From NCBI GenBank assembly GCA_934204655.1, contig CAKPZJ010000011.1:13400-77399 (forward strand): DNA of 64,000 nt, given 5' to 3'. Origin of the DNA: an uncultured Prevotella sp. GTDB taxonomy: Bacteria; Bacteroidota; Bacteroidia; Bacteroidales; Bacteroidaceae. The notes below the pieces were generated by a model. It did not search any database. It saw nothing but the letters and a program-made list of their open reading frames with translations, and had not been told where the DNA came from. The position numbers and the translations under genes were made by a program. Position 1 is the first letter of the stretch; each line of letters begins with the position of its first letter. This document shows positions 1-8,658 of the stretch, one piece after another.

Positions 1-1812
1 GTTGCAGAAATTGATGATACGAGGATGACAGCGGTAATGCTCTCTCAACAATGTTTCTGGCACATCGCTCATCACATGCAATACAGACTGCAGAAAACTG
101 TTCTTGGCACAGTCATAACCTTCAGCGATATTATATTGCTTCATAACAGCATCCAGCTTCAGCCTGTCTTCATCGGTCACTACATTTGGAAGTTGCAGTG
201 TATCTCCAACAATAACGGCATTAGTAGCACAGGTCAGAGCCAAAGCGCCTGTATCTATTGACACTTGTGAGGCCTCGTCCATAATGACGTAATCGTAAGG
301 CTTACCCGTAAAAACGCACGACCGGGCAGAGAATGTCGTACTCAGTACTACCGGATACTGCTGCATAAAATCATTGCCACGCCTTCGCATATCTTTGGTG
401 TCTGCCAAAGTCACACGCTTATGCTCTGCATAATGGGTATGCAAAGTTGATTTGAACAGCGACATAGACAAGCCTGTCAAAGTATCTGTCAAGTCTTTTG
501 CGTCATACGAAGCCAGGCTGTTTTCTATTGCAGTTATCCTGTGTTTTAGTTCCTCTAACCGGTTCTGATAATAAAGAGTTTGTAATTCTTTGATGAGCGG
601 CGTGAGATTATCCTTATCTAACTGACTCACGATATGCAGCCTATGCTTGCAAATCCACTTCATCCACCACCACTTTATCTTCCTCCTCCATTTAGAAAGC
701 CAATTAGTTGGCTCTTGCTTTTCTCCATTAGCATAGGCTTGGAAATTCAGCCATAGCGATATTATGCGTTTGGAACTTATACGCTTTCTCCCATTCGTAT
801 TCTTGTCCAATTTGTTATCCATACAGAAGTGTTTCCACTCCAGTTCAACAGCCTGTTGTTCCTGTGACAACTCTGCCCGCTTGTTCTGTAAGTCATAGAC
901 CTTGCCAAGCTGTTGCAAAGTTGCGTGGAGCATTCGTCCTTTACTCAGAGCATCAGACTTCGACATTCCCCAAGTACTACATTCTATCGGAACAGATGGC
1001 TGGTTTGCAACAAACGCCTCTTTGTTTTCCTTGCTTCCAAGAGGTGCGAGAATAAATGACGTGCCATACTTTTCCAACTTCTCCATAACATTGGTGGTTG
1101 CCGAGTTGTTGTTGGACACCACCAACACGGTCTTTCCTTGACAGACTATGTTGGCAATAATATTTAGTATTGTTTGTGTCTTACCTGTTCCAGGAGGCCC
1201 CTGTATCACACTCACCTGATGTTCAAAAGCAGCCACAACTGCTTTCTCTTGACTTGCATTACACCCAAAAGGATAAATCAAATCGCCATGTTGCATCCCT
1301 CTCGGGCTATGCTCTTTAGGATTAAGATAGCATGCTGCAGCAGAATTAGTGTCTACAAAATCCATTTTAGCATACATATCAGCCAAGATGCCGTCGTTAC
1401 CCTTGTCTTTGCCAAGAGGATTGACGAGGGCAACATTCTTTAAGTAAGCAAAGGTGTCCTTGCTTGCCTGTTCACCGAGACATGATGTCGTAACTATAAT
1501 TCTGGTATCGTCACCTTCTTGCACATAACCATTGGCGTGTACTATGCGCCAATATGACTTCACACCACAAGCGAACCGCCATATTTCCCTTACATTATTT
1601 TCCTGTAAACCATCGACAAGCACCCTGCTGTTTACCGGGTCAATCCATTCTGGATTTCTAAGCCACAGCACTTTAGCAGTGCCATAGTTGTAAGTCTTTC
1701 CGTTGTTCTTAAATCGCACCCAGTAGCCATTGGCTCCATTTCTTTCGATGGAGTCTATCTGCATAGTCCTTGGCTCGCCATTGAGCAATATGAAGTGGCG
1801 CGACAAATCCAT
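1..1812 (-). CDS. SF1 (Upf1-like) DNA/RNA helicase, C-terminus cut off by window edge
   Basis: Read by hand on the minus strand: an uninterrupted frame starts with ATG at 1812 and leaves the window at base 1, so about 604 residues are visible and the C-terminal helicase half is missing. About 190 N-terminal residues of unrecognised sequence precede a Walker A motif GPPGTGKTQT (near residue 204), a motif Ia-like NNNSATTNVMEKL, a basic coiled middle insert rich in Lys/Trp, Walker B DYVIMDEASQ (near residue 504) and motif III GDTLQLPNV. These are the signatures of superfamily 1B Upf1/AAA_11-AAA_12 ATPases. The gene starts 5 bp after the stop of the DUF262-HNH gene, so the two are almost certainly co-transcribed; a shared defence role is inference. 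The region is AT-rich compared with the chromosome to its right. Confidence 0.85.
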   Translation of the reverse strand, partial: MDLSRHFILLNGEPRTMQIDSIERNGANGYWVRFKNNGKTYNYGTAKVLWLRNPEWIDPVNSRVLVDGLQENNVREIWRFACGVKSYWRIVHANGYVQEGDDTRIIVTTSCLGEQASKDTFAYLKNVALVNPLGKDKGNDGILADMYAKMDFVDTNSAAACYLNPKEHSPRGMQHGDLIYPFGCNASQEKAVVAAFEHQVSVIQGPPGTGKTQTILNIIANIVCQGKTVLVVSNNNSATTNVMEKLEKYGTSFILAPLGSKENKEAFVANQPSVPIECSTWGMSKSDALSKGRMLHATLQQLGKVYDLQNKRAELSQEQQAVELEWKHFCMDNKLDKNTNGRKRISSKRIISLWLNFQAYANGEKQEPTNWLSKWRRKIKWWWMKWICKHRLHIVSQLDKDNLTPLIKELQTLYYQNRLEELKHRITAIENSLASYDAKDLTDTLTGLSMSLFKSTLHTHYAEHKRVTLADTKDMRRRGNDFMQQYPVVLSTTFSARSCVFTGKPYDYVIMDEASQVSIDTGALALTCATNAVIVGDTLQLPNVVTDEDRLKLDAVMKQYNIAEGYDCAKNSFLQSVLHVMSDVPETLLREHYRCHPRIINFCN

Positions 1813-1817
1813 ATAGA

Positions 1818-3596
1818 CTAATCCGATAATTTATTGTATGCCTTACGAATAAGTCGGGCCATCAGTTTGCGACGTTCAACAAGAAAATCCATATAGTTCA
1901 AGTTTTCGAAATTCTCAGGCAATGCGTTTTCGGCACATGCTTCTTTATAGCCTTTTTCGCCAAGTCGTTTACGATAAGACTCCACATAATCCGCTGGCGC
2001 ATTATCAGAAATGTCTATATTGGTTGAATAATCCAAATAGGTATAGTTAGCTATTTGGTTGCGGTCTCTGTCATCATCAAATCCCTGAAGAGCCAGAAAA
2101 TGTTTGGGGAATATATGATGTATTTCTATTGCCGACTTTGTTCCATGCGCTCCAACCACAAAATATTTAGATGTTGGAGTTGTACTGAATAACATTGGAG
2201 AATTCAACACATTCAGTGAAGCTACATACCCATACCATATTGGAGATGTGGTGGATGATGTTACCAAATCTGTAAGAAGAGTATAATTGAAATAGTCCTC
2301 TGTAAATTGGTTCTTAATCTCGTTATCAAGATAGGCGACAAATTCGTCTGCCGTCTTGACCGACCGAAGGTCTGCCAATTGTCGTTCAACCGTAGACTCG
2401 GGAGAGTCCGTATAAAATCCACGGATATTTGTCATAAACACCCACCGCTGCATAATACGCTTCAATGCTACTGGCTGCACTTTGTATTCAGTCTTACCAA
2501 TAAGATAGAGCATATATGAAAATATCACGGCATTGTCTGAAGAAATTAATGAATCCTTCAAATAGCCAGCCTCCGCCTCTATATTCATAAAGGCATGCCA
2601 GTGATTAAGGTTCATAACCACCGCAAGCGCATCACGGAATTTTTTAAGGTTCTCTTGTTGGGTTTCGGCAGAAGATTTGCGCGTATTCAGATCCTTTCCT
2701 CTTAAAAGCATGTAAGCATATCTCAATCGGGCGCGTTTAAAAGCCAAGCCTACAGTTGATCGGATAATATGGACAGGGTCTACCTCCAAAATATGATTGT
2801 ATGATGTTCCGTCTTTAGGTATGCGCGACTCTTTACAGAATTGGTTTATACTCATGTGTAAAGCATTGTCATACACAGCAAGTAGAGTTTCTATAAAATT
2901 CTTTTCCGTAAGTTTCTGACCGCCAGAATTCACGCGAACAAAAATTTCTGCCACATCTTCTTCATTGGCAGAGGCCTTGATTTCGAAAGTTGGTAAAACA
3001 TAATCGGACAAGCTGAGTAAGTCATTGATGTTATCCTCAATTTTATTCTCTTCATCTTCGGTTAACTTATTTGTTCCATCTTTCAGACGCTTTTCATTCA
3101 ATTGCCCAATGTAGCTACGGCGAAACTTAGAGACAGTATTGTTATCTTTTGCTGTAAACACCTCACTAATAGCACTAATCCATTCCTGAGAACGTTCATA
3201 AGCCGGTGACCACACCTCAAATTCACGTTTCAAAGGATTAAATGAGATTTTGATAGCGCGTTCTTTGTAGTTCACATCTCTAATTTGCACACCTTTGACG
3301 GCTGCCAGTAATGCTGTCAAGCGTTGCTGCCCATCAATAACGAGGTCACGTGGAGTTTGCCAATCTTTATCATTGCTACCAATTTGCTTTTTATTGACAA
3401 ACTCTACAGGGGATTCCCAAAGCATAACAAAACCGATGGGAAATCCTTTTAGCATAGAATCTAACAGATCGCGCACCTTATTGTCTTTCCATACGAAAGG
3501 ACGCTGAAGGTCAGGCAATCCAATACGACCATTTTTCACATCTGTGAGTAAATCACCCACTTTTCTGTTTATCGGAGTAAAAAGTTCGTTAGCCAT
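1818..3596 (-). CDS. DUF262-HNH nuclease-like protein (GmrSD/SspE type)
   Basis: 592 residues. The N-terminal part has the DUF262 (GmrS, ParB/Srx-like) hallmarks LPDLQRPFVW (residues 27-36) and VIDGQQRLTAL (86-96). The C-terminal part carries IEIHHIFPKHFL (near residue 488) followed by NQIANYTYLD, the layout of the DUF1524/GmrD HNH nuclease module. In known members the DUF262 domain binds or hydrolyses nucleotides and the HNH domain cuts modified phage DNA (GmrSD type IV restriction, SspE, BrxU). Fusion of both halves in one chain of about 600 residues is common. It sits between a Sel1-repeat gene (75 bp upstream) and the helicase it is coupled to (5 bp). Target specificity cannot be read from sequence. 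Confidence 0.85.
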   Translation of the reverse strand: MANELFTPINRKVGDLLTDVKNGRIGLPDLQRPFVWKDNKVRDLLDSMLKGFPIGFVMLWESPVEFVNKKQIGSNDKDWQTPRDLVIDGQQRLTALLAAVKGVQIRDVNYKERAIKISFNPLKREFEVWSPAYERSQEWISAISEVFTAKDNNTVSKFRRSYIGQLNEKRLKDGTNKLTEDEENKIEDNINDLLSLSDYVLPTFEIKASANEEDVAEIFVRVNSGGQKLTEKNFIETLLAVYDNALHMSINQFCKESRIPKDGTSYNHILEVDPVHIIRSTVGLAFKRARLRYAYMLLRGKDLNTRKSSAETQQENLKKFRDALAVVMNLNHWHAFMNIEAEAGYLKDSLISSDNAVIFSYMLYLIGKTEYKVQPVALKRIMQRWVFMTNIRGFYTDSPESTVERQLADLRSVKTADEFVAYLDNEIKNQFTEDYFNYTLLTDLVTSSTTSPIWYGYVASLNVLNSPMLFSTTPTSKYFVVGAHGTKSAIEIHHIFPKHFLALQGFDDDRDRNQIANYTYLDYSTNIDISDNAPADYVESYRKRLGEKGYKEACAENALPENFENLNYMDFLVERRKLMARLIRKAYNKLSD

Positions 3597-3671
3597 AATT
3601 TGATATCGAGGTAATTTTCATCTTCGCTTGTGGAATGGTTATATCTATAAATATTAGATTACAAACCTTGT

Positions 3672-4205
3672 TTAATCCTCCAGGAAGTTCCATTCTTTTA
3701 GTTTCTTTTTAGCCAAAGGATGACCTTCCGAGTAGGCCAATGAATAGTAGCGTTTAGCTTCTTCTATATTTTTATCAACGCCCCAACCTTTCTCGTAAAA
3801 TTCTCCGCAACGATAGTGGGCGTATGGCAAGCCACAGGCCTTATACAAGTCAAATGCTTTCTTTAGGTTAACTTCAGACCCACCTGTGCCTTTACGATAG
3901 ATGTCTGCCAAATTGCTGCGAGCCAAGTCATTGCCTTGGTCAGCTGACTTGGCAAACCAATATTTGGCAAGTTCTACGTTCCTTTTAACGCATACCCCAT
4001 CATTGAAGAAACACCCTAAGTCATTTTGAATGTCATCGTCTTGCAAATTTTCATCGTTTGGGTCATACTTTACAAGATTCAAAAGATATAAGACATCTTC
4101 TTCATCATAACCATAATCTTGGGGCGTTGCATGAGTAGATTGAACTAATACGAAATCTTGATAATTCTTAGGAATATCTGCATATTTGTCTTCGTTGTTT
4201 GCCAT
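3672..4205 (-). CDS. Sel1-repeat (TPR-like) protein
   Basis: 177 residues, no signal peptide. At least three Sel1-like repeats are visible, e.g. GVCVKRNVELAKYWFAKSAD, LARSNLADIYRKGTGG and YEKGWGVDKNIEEAKRYYSLA, covering roughly residues 70-165; the first 60 residues are acidic and not recognised. Sel1 repeats mediate protein-protein contacts. It has its own -7 box 17 bp upstream and leads the three-gene minus-strand set with the DUF262-HNH and helicase genes (75-bp gap). Whether it belongs to the same system or is a passenger is undecided. The ATG at 4205 is the natural start because the promoter lies immediately upstream. Confidence 0.8.
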   Translation of the reverse strand: MANNEDKYADIPKNYQDFVLVQSTHATPQDYGYDEEDVLYLLNLVKYDPNDENLQDDDIQNDLGCFFNDGVCVKRNVELAKYWFAKSADQGNDLARSNLADIYRKGTGGSEVNLKKAFDLYKACGLPYAHYRCGEFYEKGWGVDKNIEEAKRYYSLAYSEGHPLAKKKLKEWNFLED

Positions 4206-4221
4206 AATTATCTTTTTTTTA

Positions 4222-4229
4222 CAAAAATA
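4222..4229 (-). promoter_or_regulatory. -7 box (TATTTTTG) for the Sel1/DUF262/helicase set
   Basis: TATTTTTG on the minus strand fits the Bacteroidetes TAnnTTTG consensus and lies 17 bp before the Sel1 start codon. No clear TTG was found at -33. Confidence 0.5.
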
Positions 4230-4363
4230 CTATTTTTATCAGAGACTAATAACTTTTTATGATTATTTAGCAATAAAATGAGAACTTATTACTCTCGAAT
4301 GTCATCAGCAGCATAAAAACAAATGGATTTGGAAGATTTTATTATCAACAAAATCGTGTATCT

Positions 4364-4410
4364 CGCTCGGCTTGCACTACCTTTAGAGAATGTAGGCGGT
4401 GCCTCAACAA
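4364..4410 (+). repeat. R1 dispersed promoter-like element
   Basis: The segment contains TTGCACTACCTTT and GTAGGCGGTGCCTC, the two halves that recur at 7370, 12600 (reversed), 12981, 13596, 13660, 40478 (reversed) and 61826. Here the -7 box is degenerate (TACCTTTA), so this copy may be inactive. A functional promoter with the same TTGCACTACCTTTG core follows 90 bp downstream. Confidence 0.6.
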
Positions 4411-4439
4411 TGCAATTAAAAAAATACTGCACATTTTTC

Positions 4440-4470
4440 TTTGCATTGTCTTCGGCTTGCACTACCTTTG
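4440..4470 (+). promoter_or_regulatory. Promoter TTTG-N19-TACCTTTG of the GH115-like gene
   Basis: TTTG at 4440-4443 and TACCTTTG at 4463-4470 are separated by 19 bp, a perfect Bacteroidetes sigma-ABfr promoter. The box ends only 5 bp before the ATG at 4476, so the transcript should start at or next to the start codon, giving a leaderless or near-leaderless mRNA. Confidence 0.7.
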
Positions 4471-4475
4471 TAAAT

Positions 4476-6320
4476 ATGATTAGGAGATTAGTGTTAATAG
4501 GTGCTTGCCTGGGCATGGCTCTCAGCGCACTGGCCAAGGACATAGTGTGGTACAGTGGGCACGGCAGCGTGGCCTATAGCTTCACGGGCAAGAAATCGGC
4601 CACGGTAGAGATGGCGCTCAACCTCTTTGCCGACGACATGAAAGCCGTTACCGGGCACCGAGCCGAACAGAGAAACGGGGCGGTTATCGAGATATTCGAA
4701 TTGGACAAGATGCACGACAAGGACTTCCGTCGCCTGCAGCGCCGCAAGGTTCCCATCGACCGCATCATCGCCAAGCCCGATGCCTTTAGCATCAGCGTCG
4801 AGGGTGGCCACATCGTCGTACTGGGCAGCAACGCCAACGGCACTGCCTATGGCATCCTGGAACTGTCGCGCCTGGCTGGCGTGTCGCCCTGGGCTTGGTG
4901 GGCCGACGTTACTCCACAGCGCCGGCATTACCTGGGCCTGTCCGAGGACTACGTCACTATTCAGTGGCCGTCGGTAGCACAGCGCGGCTTCGTGGCTCAT
5001 GGTCACGGGCTGGACAGCCACCGCCTGCACGAACTCCTGCTACGTCTGCGCGGCAACATCCTCAGACACGCCGACTGCAACGGCCACGGTAACAAGTGCC
5101 TGAATCTCATGGACAGCTGGATTCCCTGCACGCAGCCCGGCTTAGTGTATGCCGAGATGAAGAGCGCGTACAACCAGGGCGCCCGCCACCAATGGGTGGC
5201 CCGTGTAGACAACCCGCGCACGGTGGCTTACCAGCTCTCGCTCTTTATGGACATGGCCTGGAACATAGGCTACGTCAACGGCAGCAACCTGACCGACCAT
5301 TTTCACAGCTGGCTGTGCCAACAGGTGGGCTCCGAGGCTGCCGCACGGTTGCTGCCGGTACTCACAGAGTACTATCATCTGACAGGAATACGCAAGCCGG
5401 AGCAGATGGATGCCGAACTGATGGCCGATGCCTTTGGCAATGAACTGGAGCGCTATCTGGCCAACTACAAAGACCTGGTAGAGGCGCTTCCGGCCATCGC
5501 CCCATACGTTCCCGACTACCGGCGCGATGCCTTCTTCGCCCTGGCAGAGTACCCGGTAAGGGCCACCGCCCTCATGGCCACTAAGCAGCTACAGGCCCAG
5601 GAGGCGCAGCACATCGGCCGGCCGCAGTCATTTGCCCACGACGAGGAGGCGCTCATCTCGGCGGTTAAGAGCATAACCGCCCATCAGCAGTTGGACTCAC
5701 TTAACCGCCGGTTCATACACATGGTGGGCGACAAGTGGGCACACACCATCCACATAGCCGACAACAAACTCATATCCGCGCCTCCCACCTTTCCCGGCAA
5801 ACTGACCCAGGAGGCCATAAGCCGCTACTCGGGTGCGGCACCTATCCCCTTCGACTTTGACACGGGCAACACCGTGACACGCAACGCCTGCCACTACCGC
5901 AAGGCATCGCCGGGAACAGAGCCGGTGCCCATGTTAGGCCATAGCATGCGTGCTGTATGGGTGCCGCAGGGCGGTACGCTGTCGTACTCGTTCTACTCTG
6001 AGCTACAGGGCGATGCCGTGATACGCATAGCGGCCATACCCACCCAGGGATATGGCGATGGCGACATACGCTTCGAGGTGCGCATCGACGGTGGCCAGCC
6101 TCAGCAGTTCTCTGTCAGGGGTCAGCGCGGCTCGGCTCAGTGGCTGGCCGACTGCAAGCGAGGACAGACGGTCAAGGAGATAGCCGTCAGCCTGTCGCGC
6201 AACAGCCACAGCATAGAGATAACGGCCTTAGGCAGTCCGGTGGTGATAGACCAGATAATGGTAGACTACGACCCCATCCGCCCGTTCTACATCTTCCCCG
6301 TCAACCCGGAACGTCTCTGA
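4476..6320 (+). CDS. GH115-like protein with shortened catalytic domain
   Basis: 614 residues from ATG 4476; an upstream in-frame ATG at 4323 would run through the promoter and destroy the signal peptide. Residues 1-20 are a signal peptide. The N-terminal domain has NGTAYGILELSR and SPWAWWADV (near residues 120-145) as in GH115 xylan alpha-glucuronidases; RKPEQMDAEL, EYPVRATALM and the C-terminal beta domain (about 475-614) also match that family. Family members are usually 800-950 residues. Here LRLRGNIL (near 190) is followed within about 30 residues by VYAEMKSAYNQGARHQWV, so some 200 or more residues of the central catalytic barrel appear to be missing in frame. Likely periplasmic or surface; activity is doubtful. 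No SusCD neighbours. Confidence 0.7.
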   Translation: MIRRLVLIGACLGMALSALAKDIVWYSGHGSVAYSFTGKKSATVEMALNLFADDMKAVTGHRAEQRNGAVIEIFELDKMHDKDFRRLQRRKVPIDRIIAKPDAFSISVEGGHIVVLGSNANGTAYGILELSRLAGVSPWAWWADVTPQRRHYLGLSEDYVTIQWPSVAQRGFVAHGHGLDSHRLHELLLRLRGNILRHADCNGHGNKCLNLMDSWIPCTQPGLVYAEMKSAYNQGARHQWVARVDNPRTVAYQLSLFMDMAWNIGYVNGSNLTDHFHSWLCQQVGSEAAARLLPVLTEYYHLTGIRKPEQMDAELMADAFGNELERYLANYKDLVEALPAIAPYVPDYRRDAFFALAEYPVRATALMATKQLQAQEAQHIGRPQSFAHDEEALISAVKSITAHQQLDSLNRRFIHMVGDKWAHTIHIADNKLISAPPTFPGKLTQEAISRYSGAAPIPFDFDTGNTVTRNACHYRKASPGTEPVPMLGHSMRAVWVPQGGTLSYSFYSELQGDAVIRIAAIPTQGYGDGDIRFEVRIDGGQPQQFSVRGQRGSAQWLADCKRGQTVKEIAVSLSRNSHSIEITALGSPVVIDQIMVDYDPIRPFYIFPVNPERL

Positions 6321-6336
6321 CCGCGGCACAACGATT

Positions 6337-6381
6337 AACGCCGATGGGCGACAACCTGCGCGGTTGTCGCCCATCGGCGTT
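6337..6381. terminator. Bidirectional terminator hairpin
   Basis: A perfect 20-bp stem (6337-6356 pairs with 6362-6381) with a 5-nt loop lies between the convergent GH115-like and trmB genes. It lacks a strong T-run on either side, so its efficiency is uncertain. Confidence 0.7.
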
Positions 6382-6403
6382 CTCTATAGGGGTGATAGCT
6401 GGC

Positions 6404-7165
6404 TCAGCGGCCCGTGGTCTTCGGGCTACGCTTGTCGCGGTGATAACTGCGGTACTCGTCGAGCGGTATGTCTACCTCGGGCTCTACCAGCTCGCCCGCA
6501 TGGGGCAGGGCTAACTGCAAGTACTTGATGGCTATGCCGCGGGCCATCCACATAGACTCATAGTAGGTCTGTATGCTCAGCAAGCGCTCGTCCATGCCCG
6601 CCGTGTGGTACAGGTCGGTGGTGGCCACGGCCACGGGCAGATGGTTGGCCTCGGCCATACACGAGGTGTAGGTGTACAGGAAGTTGGAGTCGGTCTTGAC
6701 ATGTACCGTGCCCCCATCTACGAGAAAGCGGCGATACCTGGTCAAGAAGCTGGTACTCGTGAGCCGCTTGCGGACATGCTTCATCTGCGGGTCAGAGAAC
6801 GTGAGCCATATCTGCTGTACCTCGTCGGGGCCAAAGAAGCGGTCTATAATCTCTATGTTGGTTCGCAGAAAGGCCACGTTGGTCAGCCCCTCGTCCAGGG
6901 CCTGCTTGGCACCCGTCCACATACGTGCGCCCTTGATGTCTACCCCTATAAAGTTCATATCGGGGTTCTTGCGTGCCAGGCCCACCGTGTACTCACCTCT
7001 GCCGCAGCCCAACTCGAGTACTATGGGGTTCGCGTTCTTGAAATACATATCCCGCCAGTGGCCCTTCATATCAAACGGCACATTATCTACTATCGAGAAC
7101 GGGTACTGAAACACGTTCTCAAATCTCTCCATGTCTGCAAATTTAGCCAGTTTACCCTTGCCCAT
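6404..7165 (-). CDS. trmB: tRNA (guanine-N7)-methyltransferase
   Basis: 253 residues. TrmB adds the m7G46 methyl group to the tRNA variable loop using SAM. The SAM-binding motif [16 protein letters not shown], the family motif [16 protein letters not shown] and the N-terminus [19 protein letters not shown] are typical of Bacteroidales TrmB. The open frame extends upstream to 7354, but the conserved N-terminus and a promoter at 7180-7209 fix the start at 7165. Monocistronic, convergent with the GH115-like gene. Confidence 0.93.
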   Translation of the reverse strand: MGKGKLAKFADMERFENVFQYPFSIVDNVPFDMKGHWRDMYFKNANPIVLELGCGRGEYTVGLARKNPDMNFIGVDIKGARMWTGAKQALDEGLTNVAFLRTNIEIIDRFFGPDEVQQIWLTFSDPQMKHVRKRLTSTSFLTRYRRFLVDGGTVHVKTDSNFLYTYTSCMAEANHLPVAVATTDLYHTAGMDERLLSIQTYYESMWMARGIAIKYLQLALPHAGELVEPEVDIPLDEYRSYHRDKRSPKTTGR

Positions 7166-7179
7166 GCTTGTTTTTGTTG

Positions 7180-7209
7180 CAAAATTACACATTTTACTCT
7201 TTAAAACAA
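7180..7209 (-). promoter_or_regulatory. trmB promoter (TTG-N19-TAATTTTG)
   Basis: On the minus strand TTG (7207-7209) and TAATTTTG (7180-7187) are spaced 19 bp, 14 bp before the trmB ATG. Confidence 0.7.
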
Positions 7210-7369
7210 TGGAAATGGCCAGGGAAGTGTGGCCCGCATCTCTCTCTGAGCACGTCAGCACGCCCGCTTCGCCATAGGTCATCGGCCTAACGGCCGCGAT
7301 GGTCAGTACAAAATCGGCCTTAACGGGCAAAAACTTCCCGATACCTTTGGGCAACGCCCCGATTTTTTC

Positions 7370-7440
7370 TACTTTTGTAAAAGATAGGCTACGCCTCGGC
7401 CATCAGAGCAAGCTCAAGGTCTGTGGTATGTCCTATCCTT
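7370..7440 (+). repeat. R1 dispersed promoter-like element
   Basis: Contains TACTTTTG (7371-7378), then AAAAGATAGGCTACGCCTCGG and GAGCAAGCTCA. It lies upstream of the aldolase-like gene and probably supplies its promoter, giving a leader of about 95 nt. Confidence 0.6.
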
Positions 7441-7475
7441 ATAGAAGGTACTAAAAAGATTGTTTGAACAGTATT

Positions 7476-8510
7476 ATGGTTTCATTTGAGAGCGACTACA
7501 ACAATGGTTGTACACCAGAAATTCTGGCCCGACTGGCCTCTACCAACGGAGAGCAAGCCACGGGCTATGGAAACGACCCCTACAGCACGGCAGCTAAGCA
7601 GCGCATACGCGAGGCAGTAGACATGGCCGATGCCGACATATTCTTCCTGGTCGGCGGAACACAGACTAACACCACCGTGATAGACTCCCTGCTCATGGGG
7701 TGCGAGGCGGCCGTAACCGTAGACACGGGCCACATAGCCGTGCATGAGGCAGGTGCGATAGAGGCTTTCGGCCACAAGGTAATCACCCTTCCGGCTCACG
7801 ACAGCAAGCTCAGCGCCGACACGCTGGACAACTATATGACGGCCTTTGCCGCCGACGAGACGGCCGAGCACATGGTGCAGCCTGGCATGGTGTACATCTC
7901 CATGCCCACCGAGTTTGGTATGGTGTACAGCCGCGACGAACTGGCAAGCCTCTACGATGCCTGCCAGCGCCATCACCTGCGCCTCTACATCGACGGTGCC
8001 CGCCTGGGCTACGGCCTCATGTCTGGTGCCTGCGATTACGACCTGCCCTATCTGGCCCGTCACTGCGACGTATTTTATATAGGTGGCACCAAGGTGGGGA
8101 GCCTCTTCGGCGAGGCTGTCGTGTTCAGCAACATGCGCGCCCCTAAGTATTTCTTCACTACTGTTAAGCGCCACGGTGCCCTCTTGGCCAAGGGCCGTCT
8201 TTTAGGACTCCAGTTTGACACTCTCTTTACCGATGGGCTCTACTTCCGTATCTCGCGCCACGCCATCGACATGGCCCACAGGCTCCGCGATGTCTTCGCC
8301 AAGCATCACATCCCCCTCGCCATTGACTCGCCTACCAACCAGCAGTTTGTGAGCCTCACCCGCGAGCAGCACGATGCCCTGCAGCGTCACATAGCTTTCG
8401 AGATATGGGAAACTGAGGCCGACGGGCATCTTATGTGCCGCTTCGTTACCAGCTGGGCTACCTCCGAGGCCGACATAGACGAGCTGGACAGCTGCCTGAG
8501 CCTGCTCTGA
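7476..8510 (+). CDS. Low-specificity L-threonine aldolase family PLP enzyme
   Basis: 344 residues. Beta-eliminating-lyase fold (PF01212). The family cleaves L-threonine or allo-threonine to glycine and acetaldehyde. GYGNDPYS at the N-terminus, the GGTQTN segment, LYIDGARLGYGL (PLP-ring Asp) and FYIGGTKVGSLFGEA with the Schiff-base Lys are all present. Bacteroidales relatives carry the same N-terminus. A TTG at 7464 is possible, but ATG 7476 precedes the conserved start of the family. Monocistronic; substrate preference is not deducible. Confidence 0.85.
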   Translation: MVSFESDYNNGCTPEILARLASTNGEQATGYGNDPYSTAAKQRIREAVDMADADIFFLVGGTQTNTTVIDSLLMGCEAAVTVDTGHIAVHEAGAIEAFGHKVITLPAHDSKLSADTLDNYMTAFAADETAEHMVQPGMVYISMPTEFGMVYSRDELASLYDACQRHHLRLYIDGARLGYGLMSGACDYDLPYLARHCDVFYIGGTKVGSLFGEAVVFSNMRAPKYFFTTVKRHGALLAKGRLLGLQFDTLFTDGLYFRISRHAIDMAHRLRDVFAKHHIPLAIDSPTNQQFVSLTREQHDALQRHIAFEIWETEADGHLMCRFVTSWATSEADIDELDSCLSLL

Positions 8511-8612
8511 CCCACGGGAGCGAGCCCCCACAGGCAGGGCAACGGCCAGGGCATGCGTCGTAACCATCGCCCCACGGCCAGCCACGGCCAGCCCGATACC
8601 AACCACGAAAAA

Positions 8613-8637
8613 AGCGCAGACCCCGAGGGCCTGCGCT
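8613..8637 (-). terminator. ilvE terminator
   Basis: On the minus strand an AGCGCAG...CTGCGCT stem (one mismatch inside) is followed by TTTTTTCG, a standard intrinsic terminator 21 bp after the ilvE stop. Confidence 0.75.
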
Positions 8638-8658
8638 CTTGTATATATACTCGCTGTA

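Noticed and set aside
25..1443. Short plus-strand frames at the left edge
   Set aside because: All lie antisense to the uninterrupted helicase frame that carries canonical motifs.
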